From Empedobacter brevis NBRC 14943 = ATCC 43319 (GTDB lineage: Bacteria > Bacteroidota > Bacteroidia > Flavobacteriales > Weeksellaceae), in NCBI RefSeq assembly GCF_000382425.1, contig NZ_KB908291.1, positions 186,001-250,000 on the forward strand: 64,000 bases of DNA, written 5' to 3'. Position numbers and translations under genes: made by a program. Of the stretch, positions 44,709 to 52,684 are shown piece by piece (the stretch's first letter is position 1; every line of letters starts with the position of its first letter). Below the pieces are notes generated by a model that was not told the origin of the DNA, made no database searches, and saw nothing but the letters and a program-made list of their open reading frames with translations.

Positions 44709-45038
44709 TTACTGAAGGTTCTTTTTGTTTTTTTGAAATTGTAAAAAAAAAAGAATTCCCATGATCAATTGTAAAACAAATAATAAGATGACCCATGTAT
44801 TGATTTGAGCAGCAAACTCGGATAGTTGATTGTAAAGCATATTCTCTTTTTCGATAGAGTTTTCAGCAATGCCTTTTATTTGCTGTATATTCTTCGATTT
44901 TTCAATTATCATAATTTGTTCACTTTTGTAACTTGCATTTTTGTTTGGAACAACTTCAATTTGTTTTGCACTCACGACAAATAAAAAAATACTAATTATT
45001 GCAGAAAAAACAAGAAGTATATAATTGATGTATTTCAT
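44709..45038 (-). CDS. Small membrane protein of unknown function
   Basis: A 109-residue protein with two hydrophobic helices (about 5-22 and 73-95) and a periplasmic, coiled section between them. No family recognised. A longer ORF starts at 45086 and would overlap the DinB gene by 17 bp, but a TATCTTTG -7 element on the minus strand (45060-45067) lies inside it, so I use the ATG at 45038 (M-K-Y-I-N-Y). Confidence 0.55.
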   Translation of the reverse strand: MKYINYILLVFSAIISIFLFVVSAKQIEVVPNKNASYKSEQIMIIEKSKNIQQIKGIAENSIEKENMLYNQLSEFAAQINTWVILLFVLQLIMGILFFLQFQKNKKNLQ

Positions 45039-45059
45039 ATATTGAAAAGAATATTTGAA

Positions 45060-45067
45060 CAAAGATA
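45060..45067 (-). promoter_or_regulatory. Predicted -7 element of the small membrane protein gene
   Basis: TATCTTTG on the minus strand, 21 bp upstream of the ATG at 45038. Confidence 0.4.
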
Positions 45068-45069
45068 GT

Positions 45070-45588
45070 TTAACTTTTTTTGGCATTGATAATATGTGCT
45101 AAATGATGACGGCAATGCCAATCATACATCGCTAAATTTGTTTTTAAGTCAATGAATTGATTCGTTTCAGGGTGACAAAATTGTTTCTCCCAATCAGCAT
45201 CGGTCAAAGAACTTAATAACACAACCCATCGTTGATGGAGTGCCTGCAATAAATGGATAGAAATTGTAATATCTAATTTTTTTGAATCTTCTAATTCAGC
45301 CCAACGGCTTTCTTCGTAAGGTTTTATGGTTGGAATTTCCTCTGTTAAAGCTAATTTGAAGCGAATAAAACTATTCATGTGACTATCTGCACAATGATGA
45401 ATAACTTGTCTAATTGTCCAGCCTTCGGGACGATATTGTTTTTCTAATGCCGTTTCTGATAAGTTGAAAACTTCATTTTTAACTTGTTCAGGGAAATCCT
45501 GAATTGTTTGGATACAATTGTTGATGATCTCTTTGTTAAAAGAAAGAGGTAATTTAAATCGGCCTATTGGATATTTTAAATTTTCCAT
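45070..45588 (-). CDS. DinB/YfiT family metal-dependent protein
   Basis: A 172-residue DinB-fold protein of the YfiT type. It opens with L-K-Y-P-I-G-R-F and carries three metal-binding histidine positions, in V-I-H-H-C near residue 65 and in W-H-C-R-H-H-L-A-H near 156-164. YfiT relatives bind nickel or zinc and include bacillithiol- and other thiol-transferases; many are labelled putative metal-dependent hydrolases. Exact chemistry here is unknown. An alternative start at 45600 would add four residues. Confidence 0.85.
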   Translation of the reverse strand: MENLKYPIGRFKLPLSFNKEIINNCIQTIQDFPEQVKNEVFNLSETALEKQYRPEGWTIRQVIHHCADSHMNSFIRFKLALTEEIPTIKPYEESRWAELEDSKKLDITISIHLLQALHQRWVVLLSSLTDADWEKQFCHPETNQFIDLKTNLAMYDWHCRHHLAHIINAKKS

Positions 45589-45782
45589 TATATTTTTCAT
45601 TTTGCATTAATTTATACGATTTAATTCTTTTTGAATTGATTTCTCAAGTTGATTAATTTCATCAATTGTTTCTTTGTAGTATGAATCGCTTTTAAACTTA
45701 GTCGATGCATCAGTTAAAAGTAACTAAAATCCTTTTATTGTAAGAATAAAAAAATAGGATGGTGCATTATTAATAAAAAATA

Positions 45783-45814
45783 TTGTATTTTTTTAGAATG
45801 AGTCATTAACTTTG
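45783..45814 (+). promoter_or_regulatory. Promoter of the paralogous membrane pair
   Basis: TTG at 45783-45785, 21 bp, TAACTTTG at 45807-45814: both elements fit. The GTG start is 17 bp downstream. Confidence 0.6.
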
Positions 45815-45831
45815 CAGTTTTAAATGAAAAA

Positions 45832-46392
45832 GTGCAAAGCAAACGCGTCATAAAATTTATTACAATACTGGTTATCTTCGTCATTCAATTTTTGTTTTTA
45901 TTTGCAATAATAAATGAACGGATAGAGCATTATCTTGTTCCATATATAGTGGTTGCGATTTGTTTCTTATTATTACTTGTTTACCGAAAATTTCCATTGC
46001 ATCACCATGAATTTTCTTTTGATCGAAAAACGCTTGTTTTATGGATTCCGGTTGCAGCGATTATTACGTATTTGATTAATAATAAGCTGGGATTAGGAGG
46101 TGTTTTTTCGGCTGGAATAATAGGTACATTAGGTTCATTTCTTACGAAATTAAATCCTCGTTCTGAATATTTAAAGCAAGTAGCTGGTCCTATCTATTGC
46201 GGTGCTTTCATTGGAATGACATCGCTTAACTTTCAATATGTATACTGGATGATTATCACAGCAGGTGTTTTTACTGCTTTGTTATTTTTTGCAACAAAAT
46301 CTTTATTTGTAGGAGTCGGAGGGAAATTAGGAACCTTGGCTTTTATCGGTGTTCTATTGAGTATGTTGTTGTTTAAATTATTTATAGGTTAA
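45832..46392 (+). CDS. Integral membrane protein of unknown function, first of a paralogous pair
   Basis: A 186-residue protein starting at GTG, with about six hydrophobic helices. A short histidine-rich loop (L-H-H-H-E) is at about 56-60. The motifs G-A-F-I-G-M-T-S (124-131) and G-V-G-G-K-L-G-T (161-168) recur in the next protein at the same spacing, so the two proteins are diverged copies of one fold. No named family comes to mind. The next gene starts immediately after the stop codon, so the products are likely made together and may form a heteromer. Confidence 0.7.
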   Translation: MQSKRVIKFITILVIFVIQFLFLFAIINERIEHYLVPYIVVAICFLLLLVYRKFPLHHHEFSFDRKTLVLWIPVAAIITYLINNKLGLGGVFSAGIIGTLGSFLTKLNPRSEYLKQVAGPIYCGAFIGMTSLNFQYVYWMIITAGVFTALLFFATKSLFVGVGGKLGTLAFIGVLLSMLLFKLFIG

Positions 46393-46863
46393 ATGATAAT
46401 TGAATTTCTTATTTTGATGATGTGTTCAATCGTTGCTTCACTCACAACGTATGAACTGAATATTAGATTTAGACAAGGTCCTGTTCGAGCTTCGGCATTG
46501 ATCGCTTTATTTGTAGGAGGGTTTTTCCATTTCTTTCCTACGATTTTGCCTGAATTTTACACGAAAAATATTCCACTTTATGTCATTGGAGGAACATTCA
46601 TCGGCATGGTTTCATCCACGATAAATATTAGTTATTTTTCATTGGTATTTTCGCCAATTTTATTTGCCGTTTTATTGCATTATACAAGCAAAATTTTTAA
46701 TGGCTACGGAGGAGCATTAGGAACAACAGCATGCATTGCTTTGATGTGTACAATGGCATTTCCGATTATTACTAAAAATAAGAAAATTACATATGGATAT
46801 CGGTTAATAAGAATTATCTTCAAGAAAAGAAAGCGTAAAAAAATAATTAAACAAAAAGTTTAA
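46393..46863 (+). CDS. Integral membrane protein of unknown function, second of a paralogous pair
   Basis: A 156-residue protein with about four or five hydrophobic helices. G-G-T-F-I-G-M-V-S (66-74) and G-Y-G-G-A-L-G-T (104-111) parallel the partner protein encoded just upstream. The tail is strongly basic (K-K-R-K-R-K-K), placing the C-terminus on the cytosolic side by the positive-inside rule. Its ATG follows directly after the TAA of the first gene. It ends tail to tail with the gene at 46860, sharing stop-codon bases with it and leaving no room for a terminator. Confidence 0.7.
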   Translation: MIIEFLILMMCSIVASLTTYELNIRFRQGPVRASALIALFVGGFFHFFPTILPEFYTKNIPLYVIGGTFIGMVSSTINISYFSLVFSPILFAVLLHYTSKIFNGYGGALGTTACIALMCTMAFPIITKNKKITYGYRLIRIIFKKRKRKKIIKQKV

Positions 46864-47309
46864 TCAAAACAGTTAAAAATAATCTCGCCCAATACTTTAC
46901 TCTTCCAATATTTAATCTGTTTTAATTCTGTTTCGCCTAACAATTCTAAATCTGGAGCATCCATTCTTTTGTTTAATTCTTTTGGGTTTAGAAGAATTAG
47001 ACTTGAGTTGACCTGAGCTTTTAATTGGGTAATCAAATCGATAGGAAATTCAATAAAATTAAGATCAAAACACCTGTTTTTTTCAACGCAAGCAAATATC
47101 AAATAGGTTGAGTTTACAAGTAAGAAAAACTCTTGTTTTGTTTTGTCCTGTTTAATTTTTATTTGGTAAAAATTAGATGAATCATTTGGTTTTAAAACGG
47201 CTTCATTTTTCGAATAGGGGGATTTTATTCCGTTCAAAATTTCTTTTAAATCATCTATTGTATAACTTGGTGTTGCATCAAATCCGGTAACTCCTTTTTG
47301 TAATTTCAT
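46860..47309 (-). CDS. Hypothetical cytosolic protein
   Basis: A 149-residue protein without signal peptide or membrane helix. It has a short strand-rich middle (Q-E-F-F-L-L-V-N-S-T-Y-L) and no recognised domain. Its stop codon overlaps that of the membrane protein gene on the other strand by four bases. The 227-bp gap upstream shows nothing but the promoter of the next plus-strand gene. Confidence 0.5.
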   Translation of the reverse strand: MKLQKGVTGFDATPSYTIDDLKEILNGIKSPYSKNEAVLKPNDSSNFYQIKIKQDKTKQEFFLLVNSTYLIFACVEKNRCFDLNFIEFPIDLITQLKAQVNSSLILLNPKELNKRMDAPDLELLGETELKQIKYWKSKVLGEIIFNCFD

Positions 47310-47511
47310 AAGGTTAGTTGTGTTAAATAAGAATTAAATTAAGACAAATTATTCAAAAAACCAACGGTCAAACTTTAGGAAATTGTTAAATAATCTTCCT
47401 TCAAACAAAGTGATATAATTTACATACTTATCCTCCATTTATATCAATATTATTGATTTATTCAATCGATTAATCGAATTGGAATTTAGGTTTTTGATCA
47501 TTTGATTCTTC

Positions 47512-47519
47512 TACTTTTG
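47512..47519 (+). promoter_or_regulatory. Predicted -7 element of the DUF3861-like gene
   Basis: TACTTTTG, 17 bp upstream of the ATG. TTG at 47494-47496 is 15 bp away, a short spacing. Confidence 0.4.
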
Positions 47520-47536
47520 AAAAAATATGAACTACG

Positions 47537-47833
47537 ATGAAGAAAGGAAATCATTACAAAATTACATTGGAGCAAACGAAATTATTAGATGAAAAAGCGC
47601 CATTACAAACCCCGATTGTTTTAGAATTTATGAATCATGACGAGATTTTTAAAATTATTGAAATGATAAAATCTAAAAATCCATTCGATGATGAAAACCA
47701 GTCAGTTGAATTTGCCTTAGGTTTAAAATTATTTTTGGAAGTTGTGATGAAAAACAAAGAACATCCATTATTTGAGGAATTAATTCCGGCGATAAAAACA
47801 TTTATGCCTAAATTGAAAGGATCTTTAAAATAA
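47537..47833 (+). CDS. Small cytosolic protein, DUF3861-like
   Basis: A 98-residue protein. The start K-G-N-H-Y-K-I-T-L-E, the P-I-V-L-E-F segment and the helical C-terminus with F-A-L-G-L-K-L-F-L-E-V-V-M-K-N resemble DUF3861, which has no known role. It is 7 bp upstream of the nitronate monooxygenase gene and probably cotranscribed, so it may support that enzyme or its pathway. Confidence 0.6.
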   Translation: MKKGNHYKITLEQTKLLDEKAPLQTPIVLEFMNHDEIFKIIEMIKSKNPFDDENQSVEFALGLKLFLEVVMKNKEHPLFEELIPAIKTFMPKLKGSLK

Positions 47834-47840
47834 GAAGAAG

Positions 47841-48902
47841 ATGACTTGGCAAAATGACTTAACAGATTTATTTGGAGTGAAATATCCAGTGATTCAAGCA
47901 CCGATGTTTGGTGTTACAACACCACAAATGGTTGCTGGAGCGAGTCGTATTGGTTGTTTAGGCTCTTTGCCGATTGCTGATTTAGATGCTGAAGATGCGT
48001 TGAAAAAAATTCATGAAACTAAAAAGATTACTGATAAACCCTTTGCGGTTAATATTTTTGTGAATGATGTTCCCGAAATTACTTTGGAATTAAAACAAAA
48101 GTATAATAAAGTAAGAAAGCATCTTAAAGAAATCGCTTTTAATCAAAACTTTGAAGTTGATTTTCCTGAGATTGAAACGGTGAAACCGAAAGCGTATAAA
48201 GAGAAGATTGACCTGATAATACAGGAAAAATGTAGGATATTGAGCTTTATATTTGGTATTTTAGATAAAGATTCTATTGAAAAATTAAAGGAAAATAGTG
48301 TTTGTTTAGTCGGAACTTGTACAACTGTGGAAGAAGCGATTCAACTTGAAAAAGCAGGGATTGATGTCATTTGCGTACAAGGAATAGAGGCAGGAGGACA
48401 CCGAGGAACTTTTGATCCCAATGAATTACCACAAATTGGAGGTTTTTCATTATTGCCTCATGTCAGAGATGTGGTCAAAACGCCACTTATTTATGCCGGA
48501 GGTATTTACAATGCACAAACTCTTTTAGCAGCCAGAACACTAGGTGCAGATGGGTTTCAAGTGGGGAGTTTGTTGTTGTGTTCACAAGAAAGTGCTTTGA
48601 GACGATTTGAAAAAGACAGATTGGAGAATGTCAGGGAAGATGAAATTACTCTGACAAAAAGTTTTTCAGGACGATACGCAAGAGGAATTCGAAATGAATT
48701 TATTGATTTAATCGAAAATACTGATTTTATTCTGCCATATCCATACCAGAATAAATTGACCAATTTCTTGAGAAAAGCATCGAAGATGAAAGAGAATGCT
48801 GAATTTACTAATTTATGGTTAGGGCAGTCCTATCATCATTTTGAAGAAGATTCAACTACAAATCTTCTTCAAAACTTAATTCATTCAGTAGAAAAATTGT
48901 AG
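47841..48902 (+). CDS. Nitronate monooxygenase (NMO/2-nitropropane dioxygenase family)
   Basis: A 353-residue TIM-barrel flavoenzyme. The N-terminal P-V-I-Q-A-P-M-F-G motif, the E-A-G-G-H-R-G-T-F motif with the catalytic-region histidine, and the phosphate loop Y-A-G-G-I-Y-N and G-A-D-G-F-Q-V-G-S are all visible. The family oxidises propionate 3-nitronate and related nitroalkanes with FMN. Whether the natural substrate is a nitronate is not shown. It shares a transcript with the small gene upstream and converges with the TMEM175-like gene 3 bp away. Confidence 0.88.
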   Translation: MTWQNDLTDLFGVKYPVIQAPMFGVTTPQMVAGASRIGCLGSLPIADLDAEDALKKIHETKKITDKPFAVNIFVNDVPEITLELKQKYNKVRKHLKEIAFNQNFEVDFPEIETVKPKAYKEKIDLIIQEKCRILSFIFGILDKDSIEKLKENSVCLVGTCTTVEEAIQLEKAGIDVICVQGIEAGGHRGTFDPNELPQIGGFSLLPHVRDVVKTPLIYAGGIYNAQTLLAARTLGADGFQVGSLLLCSQESALRRFEKDRLENVREDEITLTKSFSGRYARGIRNEFIDLIENTDFILPYPYQNKLTNFLRKASKMKENAEFTNLWLGQSYHHFEEDSTTNLLQNLIHSVEKL

Positions 48903-48905
48903 CTA

Positions 48906-49478
48906 CTATTTTACCATTTTTTCGATTCTTCGGTCGGGAATCAACCAAATTAGAGCAATAATAGCGTAAATAATTACACCAATTATAGGTTCTAAAAACG
49001 ATAAAGAAAATCCAAGAATGTAACCTAAGCTTGAACCAATTTCTTTTATATTTCGGCTAACAGACTTTGCGATGATTGATTCTCTACCTTCTTGTTTTAC
49101 GGCAGCTTTTTCAATCATCATAAAAGCAATGCTACTCATAAAAAGAACAAACCCATAAAAAGCTACAGGAAAAGTTGAATGAAAATTTTCTCCCATCCAA
49201 CCTGTAGAAACGGGTAATAAAGACAGCCAGAAAAGTAAATGCAAATTGCTCCATAAGATACTACCATTTACTTTTTCTATCGCTTGAAAAAGATGATGGT
49301 GATTATTCCAGTAAATCCCAATGTAAATAAAACTGAACAAATAGTTCAAGAATTTAGGTAAATAAGGTTTTAAACTTATCAAACTATCTCCAAGAGGTAC
49401 TTTTAAATCCAATACCATAATGGTTATAATGATGGCAAGAACTCCATCACTGAATGCTTCTAATCGATTGGTTGTCAT
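48906..49478 (-). CDS. TMEM175 family (DUF1211) potassium channel-like protein
   Basis: A 190-residue membrane protein with six hydrophobic segments. The first helix has R-L-E-A-F-S-D-G-V-L-A-I, the F-S-D signature of the TMEM175 family, which in bacteria forms tetrameric potassium channels. The overall length is as expected for bacterial members (single repeat of six helices). Channel activity is inferred. It converges with the monooxygenase gene, with 3 bp between stops. Confidence 0.85.
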   Translation of the reverse strand: MTTNRLEAFSDGVLAIIITIMVLDLKVPLGDSLISLKPYLPKFLNYLFSFIYIGIYWNNHHHLFQAIEKVNGSILWSNLHLLFWLSLLPVSTGWMGENFHSTFPVAFYGFVLFMSSIAFMMIEKAAVKQEGRESIIAKSVSRNIKEIGSSLGYILGFSLSFLEPIIGVIIYAIIALIWLIPDRRIEKMVK

Positions 49479-49674
49479 TTTTTATGAATTATTAATAAAC
49501 ATGTAAACGCATTAAATTTATGAATTATTAGGAGTTGAAAATTAATTTTAGATTGATTATTTAATATCCTATTAAACTCTTTTTATTTCTTGTAAGCTTT
49601 TGAATTTTTTTTATATGGTTTATCTTATATTTAATTCATAAATTCGAATAGTTTTCATCAAAAGGAAATACGTT

Positions 49675-50229
49675 ATGAATACTTTTATTGCAATTTTAAG
49701 AGGTATAAATGTAAGTGGGAAGAAAATCATCAAAATGGATGTTTTGACCAGGCTTTTAGAAGAATTGTCCTTTGAGAATGTGACAACCTACGTTCAAAGT
49801 GGAAATGCTGTGTTTTCATCAGGTTTAACTGATATTAAAGAAATATCGGACTTAATTCACGATAAGATAGTTGAATCTCTAACTTTTGAAGTCCCTGTTT
49901 TAATTCTTACAATAGAAAAACTTCGAAGTATTATAGAAAATAACCCCTTCTTAAAAGAGTTGCATTTTGATAAAGAGTTTCTGTATTATACTTTCTTGTC
50001 AAATAAACCAACTGGAGTCAACTTTGAAAAAATAGATGCATATAAAGCGGAAGATGAGCAATATTTTATGACAGCAGATGTTGTTTATTTATACTGTCCG
50101 TCTGGCTATGGTAAAACAAAATTGACCAATAACTTTTTGGAAAATAAATTAAATGTAAGTGCTACAACACGAAATCATAATACTTCGATAGCTTTGTTAC
50201 AACTTGCTCTTATGAGAGAAAGAGAATAA
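49675..50229 (+). CDS. DUF1697 family protein
   Basis: A 184-residue cytosolic protein. The start F-I-A-I-L-R-G-I-N-V-S-G-K-K, the Y-V-Q-S-G-N-A-V-F segment near 40, and Y-G-K-T-K-L-T-N near 140 define DUF1697, an uncharacterised family common in soil and host-associated bacteria. It is monocistronic. The gap downstream contains only the terminator of the tlpA-like gene. Confidence 0.88.
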   Translation: MNTFIAILRGINVSGKKIIKMDVLTRLLEELSFENVTTYVQSGNAVFSSGLTDIKEISDLIHDKIVESLTFEVPVLILTIEKLRSIIENNPFLKELHFDKEFLYYTFLSNKPTGVNFEKIDAYKAEDEQYFMTADVVYLYCPSGYGKTKLTNNFLENKLNVSATTRNHNTSIALLQLALMRERE

Positions 50230-50369
50230 AGTACATCCAATTATTCGCTTAAAACAAGATTGATTGTTGCAAAATTTTAAGATCTTTATAATTTAGCATA
50301 TCTGCCAATGATATAATAGGTGCCAAGTTAGTAATGTTGAGTTGAAAAAAGACAATCAAAATAATATAA

Positions 50370-50404
50370 AAAAATGTCATTAACTATAAGTTAATGACAT
50401 TTTT
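50370..50404. terminator. Terminator of the TlpA-like gene
   Basis: Perfect 16-bp arms (50370-50385, 50389-50404), loop ATA. On the minus strand a T7 run follows; it may also stop the DUF1697 transcript. Confidence 0.85.
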
Positions 50405-50420
50405 GTTTGTTGTAATGCAT

Positions 50421-50981
50421 TTATTCTGCAAGTAATTTGTCTAATAAATCATTAATTTCTTTATCATTCCAATCTCTTGTTTTTGTTTCTTTTAAGACAA
50501 CATCTCCCTTTTTATTTAAAATATATGTTGTGGGGAAAACTTTTGGTAACATATTATTTGAGATAGGGCTATTGGGTTCGTAAACCGGCATAGTATAGTT
50601 GTTCTTTTGTAAAAAAGGATTAAAAACCGTTGGTTTATCTTGAATTGTAATTAATACAAATTTTACTTTTTGACCTTTTGCTTCATATAGCTTTTGAATC
50701 GTTGGCATTTCAGCTACACAAGGAGGGCACCAGCTTCCCCAAAAATTAAGAAAGATCACTTCCCCGCTTTTCTTAAAATCAATTAGGTTAGTATTTGTGG
50801 CTCCATTGTATCCAATTAAATCGATGTCATAATCGCTTTCCGTTAACTCTACATCAGCTCCTGCAATATGACTGTTATCTTCCATTTTACTTTTGAAAAA
50901 AGTTCCAATTGGTGTAAACATTATAGCAACTAAACCTATAATGACGATTGTAGCAAAAATAATTTGCTTATTTTTTTTCAT
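50421..50981 (-). CDS. TlpA-like membrane-anchored thioredoxin
   Basis: A 186-residue protein with an N-terminal membrane anchor (about 7-27) and a thioredoxin domain from about 50. The redox motif is W-C-P-P-C, and F-L-N-F-W-G-S-W precedes it. TlpA/ResA proteins reduce apocytochrome or other periplasmic thiols. It has no cytochrome maturation gene nearby, so the partner is unknown. Confidence 0.9.
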   Translation of the reverse strand: MKKNKQIIFATIVIIGLVAIMFTPIGTFFKSKMEDNSHIAGADVELTESDYDIDLIGYNGATNTNLIDFKKSGEVIFLNFWGSWCPPCVAEMPTIQKLYEAKGQKVKFVLITIQDKPTVFNPFLQKNNYTMPVYEPNSPISNNMLPKVFPTTYILNKKGDVVLKETKTRDWNDKEINDLLDKLLAE

Positions 50982-51051
50982 GTCTTTCTCTCAATAAAAT
51001 CTTATACAAAGATGCAAACAAAAAGCTAGTTCTACAAATGATAAAAAATAG

Positions 51052-51873
51052 TTATTTTCCTAGATATATAAATATATTTGTTGCCAAATATTTAGGTGTT
51101 ATATTTAAAGGTGTATCACTTCCTCCAGAATTTAATGTAAATGTATGTGTATGAGCTCCATCAGTACTAGTTGTTCTGGTAGTTGTATTGTTGTCATCTA
51201 ATACATTTGTAACACTTGATTCTCCACTTACTAAAGTTCCTACACCTCTGTCCAAGAATGGATGATTATGCGTCCCTGCAGAGTTAACATTTGCAGTATA
51301 GGATTCATTGGGTAAATTATCTTTAATTAATGTTACCATATTATTACTTACAATAGATCCAAGAGTTTCTGACGTGTCTTTACTTTTTAAGAAAGTATCT
51401 GCAGTATTAGGTAAAATACCTGATAACCCTAGATTAGTCGCATTTAATTGAGCATTACTACTTAAAGAGCTGAGTTGTCTACCGTCTAATAAATACCAGC
51501 CTTCGTGGTCAGAACTAATGTTAGCGTATTTTATATCACCAAAACTAGGTAAATTGGCGTCCATTTTATACCAAGCTGTCCCATCATTATAATATATACC
51601 AGGAGTAACAGCAGTTAAAGAACTGGTAGAAGATGTTGCTGTGTTATAAACAATCATTCCTTCAAAGTGTGAAGGTAGAGGGCTTGATATATTTGTAGCT
51701 GTTAAACCTACTTTAGGTAAAAGCAATCCTTTTGCATTGGTTTGTGTTCTTAACTCGAGCATTGCATCAGAATTTATTGCTGCAGGATTGGCTTCATCGC
51801 TAATTAAGACCTGAGCATTTAGATTATTACAAAGAATAACTAAAAAGAGAATTTTAAAAGTTGAAAATTTCAT
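51052..51873 (-). CDS. Secreted collar/HxH-type surface protein, third of a tandem trio
   Basis: A 273-residue exported protein (signal cut near L-N-A-Q). The mature N-terminus has the strand pattern D-A-M-L-E-L-R and K-G-L-L-L-P-K-V common to flavobacterial surface repeats, then an intermediate block with G-D-I-K, H-E-G-W-Y-L-L-D-G-R near 126, and two H-x-H motifs (T-H-N-H and G-A-H-T-H) in the C-terminal third. The overall layout resembles phage tail collar and short-tail-fibre tips, in which H-x-H pairs bind metal in trimers. It ends F-I-Y-L-G-K. Last gene of three; 6 bp after its neighbour. Confidence 0.75.
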   Translation of the reverse strand: MKFSTFKILFLVILCNNLNAQVLISDEANPAAINSDAMLELRTQTNAKGLLLPKVGLTATNISSPLPSHFEGMIVYNTATSSTSSLTAVTPGIYYNDGTAWYKMDANLPSFGDIKYANISSDHEGWYLLDGRQLSSLSSNAQLNATNLGLSGILPNTADTFLKSKDTSETLGSIVSNNMVTLIKDNLPNESYTANVNSAGTHNHPFLDRGVGTLVSGESSVTNVLDDNNTTTRTTSTDGAHTHTFTLNSGGSDTPLNITPKYLATNIFIYLGK

Positions 51874-51879
51874 AGGTTT

Positions 51880-52683
51880 TTATTTTCCAAGGAATATATA
51901 ATATTGAGTAGTTGTATTTTTGGGATAATTACTTATAGGCGTATTCGTTCCTCCTATATTTACAGAAATGGTATGAGAATGGTTTCCACTACTAGAAGTT
52001 GTTCTTGTTTCAGTTTCCAGAAAACGATAAGTTGGAGAACTACCCGCTACATAATGCCATAAATTAGCTCCTGTTGTTGTAATGCTGTGATTATGAGCTC
52101 CATCTGAAGCAGTAGTTCCTTGAATGGTATAATTCGGTAAATTTGGTTGGGTTATATTAATAGAATTATTACCTCCAATTGCTGCTAAATTTTCTGAAAT
52201 AGATTTACCTTTTAACATTCTATCTGCTGAATTAGGTAAGGAAGTTGTAAAACCAATCAATATTGCGTTTTGACTGGCAACACTAGAGGTAATTGTATTT
52301 ATTGGTCTTCCATCTAGCTTATACCACCCTTCATGATCATTTGTAAGTACGCTTGGTTTTATATCACCAATCTGAGGTGAAGATTCACCAATTGTCATTA
52401 GTATCCATTTTGTCCCATCATTGTAATACATACCTGGCACAACATTATTTGGGTAAGTTCCTGCACTAGCAATATTATAAATCCACATTCCTTGTTGATG
52501 ATTGGCTAAAGGACTTGGAGAAGTTATGTTTTGTAATGAAACTTTATTAAATAAAACGCCTTTATTAGAACTTGAAACTTCTAAAATTGAAGATGTTGAA
52601 GGAGTGTTTGTCCCGATTCCTACTTGGGAATACGAATGTGTAAAATTTACTAATAGGGATAAAGTAATTAAATATTTTTTCAT
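51880..52683 (-). CDS. Secreted collar/HxH-type surface protein, second of a tandem trio
   Basis: A 267-residue paralogue of its neighbours with a signal peptide (cut near H-S-Y-S-Q), the S-N-K-G-V-L-F-N-K-V repeat-type start, H-E-G-W-Y-K-L-D-G-R near 125 and two H-x-H motifs (G-A-H-N-H and G-N-H-S-H). I use the ATG at 52683, one base after the stop of the preceding gene (TAATATG), over the ATG at 52695 that would overlap. No type IX sorting domain is visible. Identity to the others is moderate, judged by eye. Confidence 0.75.
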   Translation of the reverse strand: MKKYLITLSLLVNFTHSYSQVGIGTNTPSTSSILEVSSSNKGVLFNKVSLQNITSPSPLANHQQGMWIYNIASAGTYPNNVVPGMYYNDGTKWILMTIGESSPQIGDIKPSVLTNDHEGWYKLDGRPINTITSSVASQNAILIGFTTSLPNSADRMLKGKSISENLAAIGGNNSINITQPNLPNYTIQGTTASDGAHNHSITTTGANLWHYVAGSSPTYRFLETETRTTSSSGNHSHTISVNIGGTNTPISNYPKNTTTQYYIFLGK

Positions 52684-52684
52684 A

